A DNA stretch of 64,000 bases from Variovorax atrisoli 110B (lineage in GTDB: Bacteria; Pseudomonadota; Gammaproteobacteria; Burkholderiales; Burkholderiaceae_C), in the NCBI RefSeq assembly GCF_000382045.1, contig NZ_KB907459.1:1-64000 (forward strand). Direction: 5' to 3'. The notes under the pieces were generated by a model. That model had not been told where the DNA came from. It made no database searches and saw nothing but the letters and a program-made list of their open reading frames with translations. Position 1 is the stretch's first letter. The number at the start of each line of letters is the position of its first letter. A program made the position numbers and the translations under genes. Of the stretch, positions 62,837-64,000 are shown one piece after another.

Positions 62837-63730
62837 TCAGACGTCGCGCAGGGCGATCACGGCGGCGCGCGCCCGGTCGAGAAAAGGGCGACGCTCCTCG
62901 CCCGGCTCCACGCGGATCGGCGCGCCGAAGGTGACGGAGCAAAGAATGGGCACCGGCACGATCTCGCCCTTGGGCATGACGCGCTGCACGTTGTCGATCC
63001 ATGCGGGCACCAGCACCACCTCGGGGAACATGCTGGCCAGCGTGTAGAGGCCCGACTTGAACTTCTGCGGCTCGCCGGTGTGGCCGCGCGTGCCTTCGGG
63101 AAAGATGATGATCGAGTCGCCGCTGCGCAGGGCTTCGACCAGCGGAGCGAGTGGATCGGAGGCGGTTGCTGCCGTTGCAGGAGGAGGTGCGGGTTCGGGT
63201 GTTGGGGGAGGCAGCGGCGGAGGCGGCGGTGCGGGGGGCTCGGGAAGGTCGAGCTGGCCCTGCGCACCGGGTGCCGTTTCGGCGGGAGCGGCTGGCGACT
63301 CTAGAGGCAGCAGCGGCTCCATCGAGGGCTCGATGCGCTCGGCTGGCGGTTGTGCGACGGATGGCGTGGCAGGCACCGGCGACGGGGGCTCGGCAACGAC
63401 GGATGCTGTCGCTGCAGGAGGCACAGCGGGCGCCATGGCGGGTGCCGTCGCGGCCTGCCGCTCCACGTACACCGCATTGAACACCTCGGTGGTGATCCAG
63501 CGCTTGACCGGCGTGTTGGCCCAGTAGTCGCGTGCCGCGATGGGCCGCGTGATGCTGCGCAGTTCCTCCGGCAGCGCCGCCCAGATCATCACCAGGTCGG
63601 CGTGGCTCTGGTGGTTCGCGAAGTAGATGCGCTGCTCGGCCTTGGGCGGACAGCCGTACCAGCGCGCCTGTGCGCCCGTGAGCAGTCGGACGATTCCCAA
63701 CAGCAGCCAACCCGTGAGCTTTGCCAGCAT
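62837..63730 (-). CDS. PlsC-like 1-acyl-glycerol-3-phosphate acyltransferase with Pro/Ala-rich insertion
   Basis: A 297-residue acyltransferase. The catalytic HxxxxD motif is NHQSHAD (His40, Asp45), and FPEGTR (210-215) is the substrate motif. Between them, residues about 91-190 are a Pro/Ala/Glu-rich stretch (for example PAPPPPPLPPPTPEPAPPP) absent from usual PlsC enzymes; after it the fold resumes (LVEALRSGDSIIIFPEG). A membrane helix opens the protein. It would make phosphatidic acid for the CdsA-like enzyme. The insertion parallels the one in MurD. Adjacent to a divergent gene at 63740. Confidence 0.83.
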   Translation of the reverse strand: MLAKLTGWLLLGIVRLLTGAQARWYGCPPKAEQRIYFANHQSHADLVMIWAALPEELRSITRPIAARDYWANTPVKRWITTEVFNAVYVERQAATAPAMAPAVPPAATASVVAEPPSPVPATPSVAQPPAERIEPSMEPLLPLESPAAPAETAPGAQGQLDLPEPPAPPPPPLPPPTPEPAPPPATAATASDPLAPLVEALRSGDSIIIFPEGTRGHTGEPQKFKSGLYTLASMFPEVVLVPAWIDNVQRVMPKGEIVPVPILCSVTFGAPIRVEPGEERRPFLDRARAAVIALRDV

Positions 63731-63739
63731 ATGGGCGCG

Positions 63740-64000
63740 ATGATACGGGTCATGCGATGGCGTTTCGATCCTCTTTCACTGGCGTGGGCGGTGGCCCTGT
63801 TTCTCGTCCTGCTGCTGCTGGCCACCGTCGGCGCGCGCTGGGGCTGGCTGCGCAGCTTCTTCGGCGACGTGCTGGCAGTGGTGTGGGTGTACTTCGTGTT
63901 CAAGACCGCGATCGGCGCGCGCGTGCTGCCGCTGGCGTTGGCCGCGCTGGGCGTGGGCCTCGCGGTCGAGCTCGGGCAGGACCTCGCTGCGGCATGGCAC
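63740..64000 (+). CDS. DUF2809-type membrane protein, N-terminal fragment (3' end outside window)
   Basis: The visible 87 residues open with MIRVMRWRFDPLSLAWAVAL and contain hydrophobic segments (LFLVLLLLATVGARW; GDVLAVVWVYFVFKTAIGAR; PLALAALGVGLAVELGQDL). The V-Y-F-V-F-K segment and the hydrophobic pattern fit DUF2809 inner-membrane proteins, but the fragment is too short for certainty. ATG 63731 and 63752 are alternative starts. Function unknown; it is divergent from the PlsC-like gene. Confidence 0.55.
   Translation, partial: MIRVMRWRFDPLSLAWAVALFLVLLLLATVGARWGWLRSFFGDVLAVVWVYFVFKTAIGARVLPLALAALGVGLAVELGQDLAAAWH

Overview
The window reads as a chromosome segment of a high-GC betaproteobacterium of the Comamonadaceae, most like Variovorax. 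The evidence is inference from content: a complete Burkholderiales-type division and cell-wall (dcw) cluster, DUF3455/ECF-sigma and XapX/amidohydrolase operons, four LysR regulators, and a short repeat in many intergenic gaps. No tRNA, rRNA or CRISPR array was seen.

Region 1 (1-10.4 kb) is accessory DNA bounded by insertion-sequence remains. An IS5-family 3' end cuts a porin gene. A catabolic and uptake cassette follows: LysR regulator, Fe(II)/2-oxoglutarate dioxygenase, alpha/beta hydrolase, and a three-gene NitT/TauT-type ABC importer. Next come two orphan genes, one a release-factor-like protein without the catalytic GGQ, and an IS66 element whose tnpC carries a nonsense codon and whose end has replaced the 3' end of a LysR gene.

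Region 2 (10.4-24 kb) holds metabolic and regulatory operons: LysR/MFS; a DUF3455 lipoprotein with an ECF sigma/anti-sigma pair; a DsbA-like isomerase; a HEAT-repeat protein; and LysR divergent from isochorismatase-like hydrolase, XapX, Tat-exported amidohydrolase, DoxX and MFS genes.

Region 3 (24-36.3 kb) is core: dapF, DUF484, a YdcF-like gene and xerC; rlmI; a COG0523 metal chaperone; a DUF945 protein; a long DksA; an uncharacterised 560-residue protein; and hslVU.

Region 4 (36.3-56.3 kb) is the dcw cluster: mraZ, rsmH, ftsL, ftsI, murE, murF, mraY, murD, ftsW, murG, murC, ddl, ftsQ, ftsA, ftsZ, lpxC. It makes lipid II and the divisome, and lpxC adds the committed step of lipid A synthesis. 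Upstream of mraZ is a promoter overlapped by 10-bp phased AGTG repeats that fit a MraZ operator. murD carries a large Ala/Pro/Glu-rich insertion.

Region 5 (56.3-64 kb) has a LysR gene divergent from a serine-hydroxymethyltransferase-like enzyme, then ruvC, a large TPR-like protein, CdsA- and PlsC-like phospholipid enzymes (the latter with a Pro/Ala insertion), and a truncated DUF2809-type gene at the edge.

Seven copies of one roughly 90-bp palindrome-containing repeat lie between genes from 26 kb onward, mostly at operon ends, but one lies inside the dcw operon between rsmH and ftsL.
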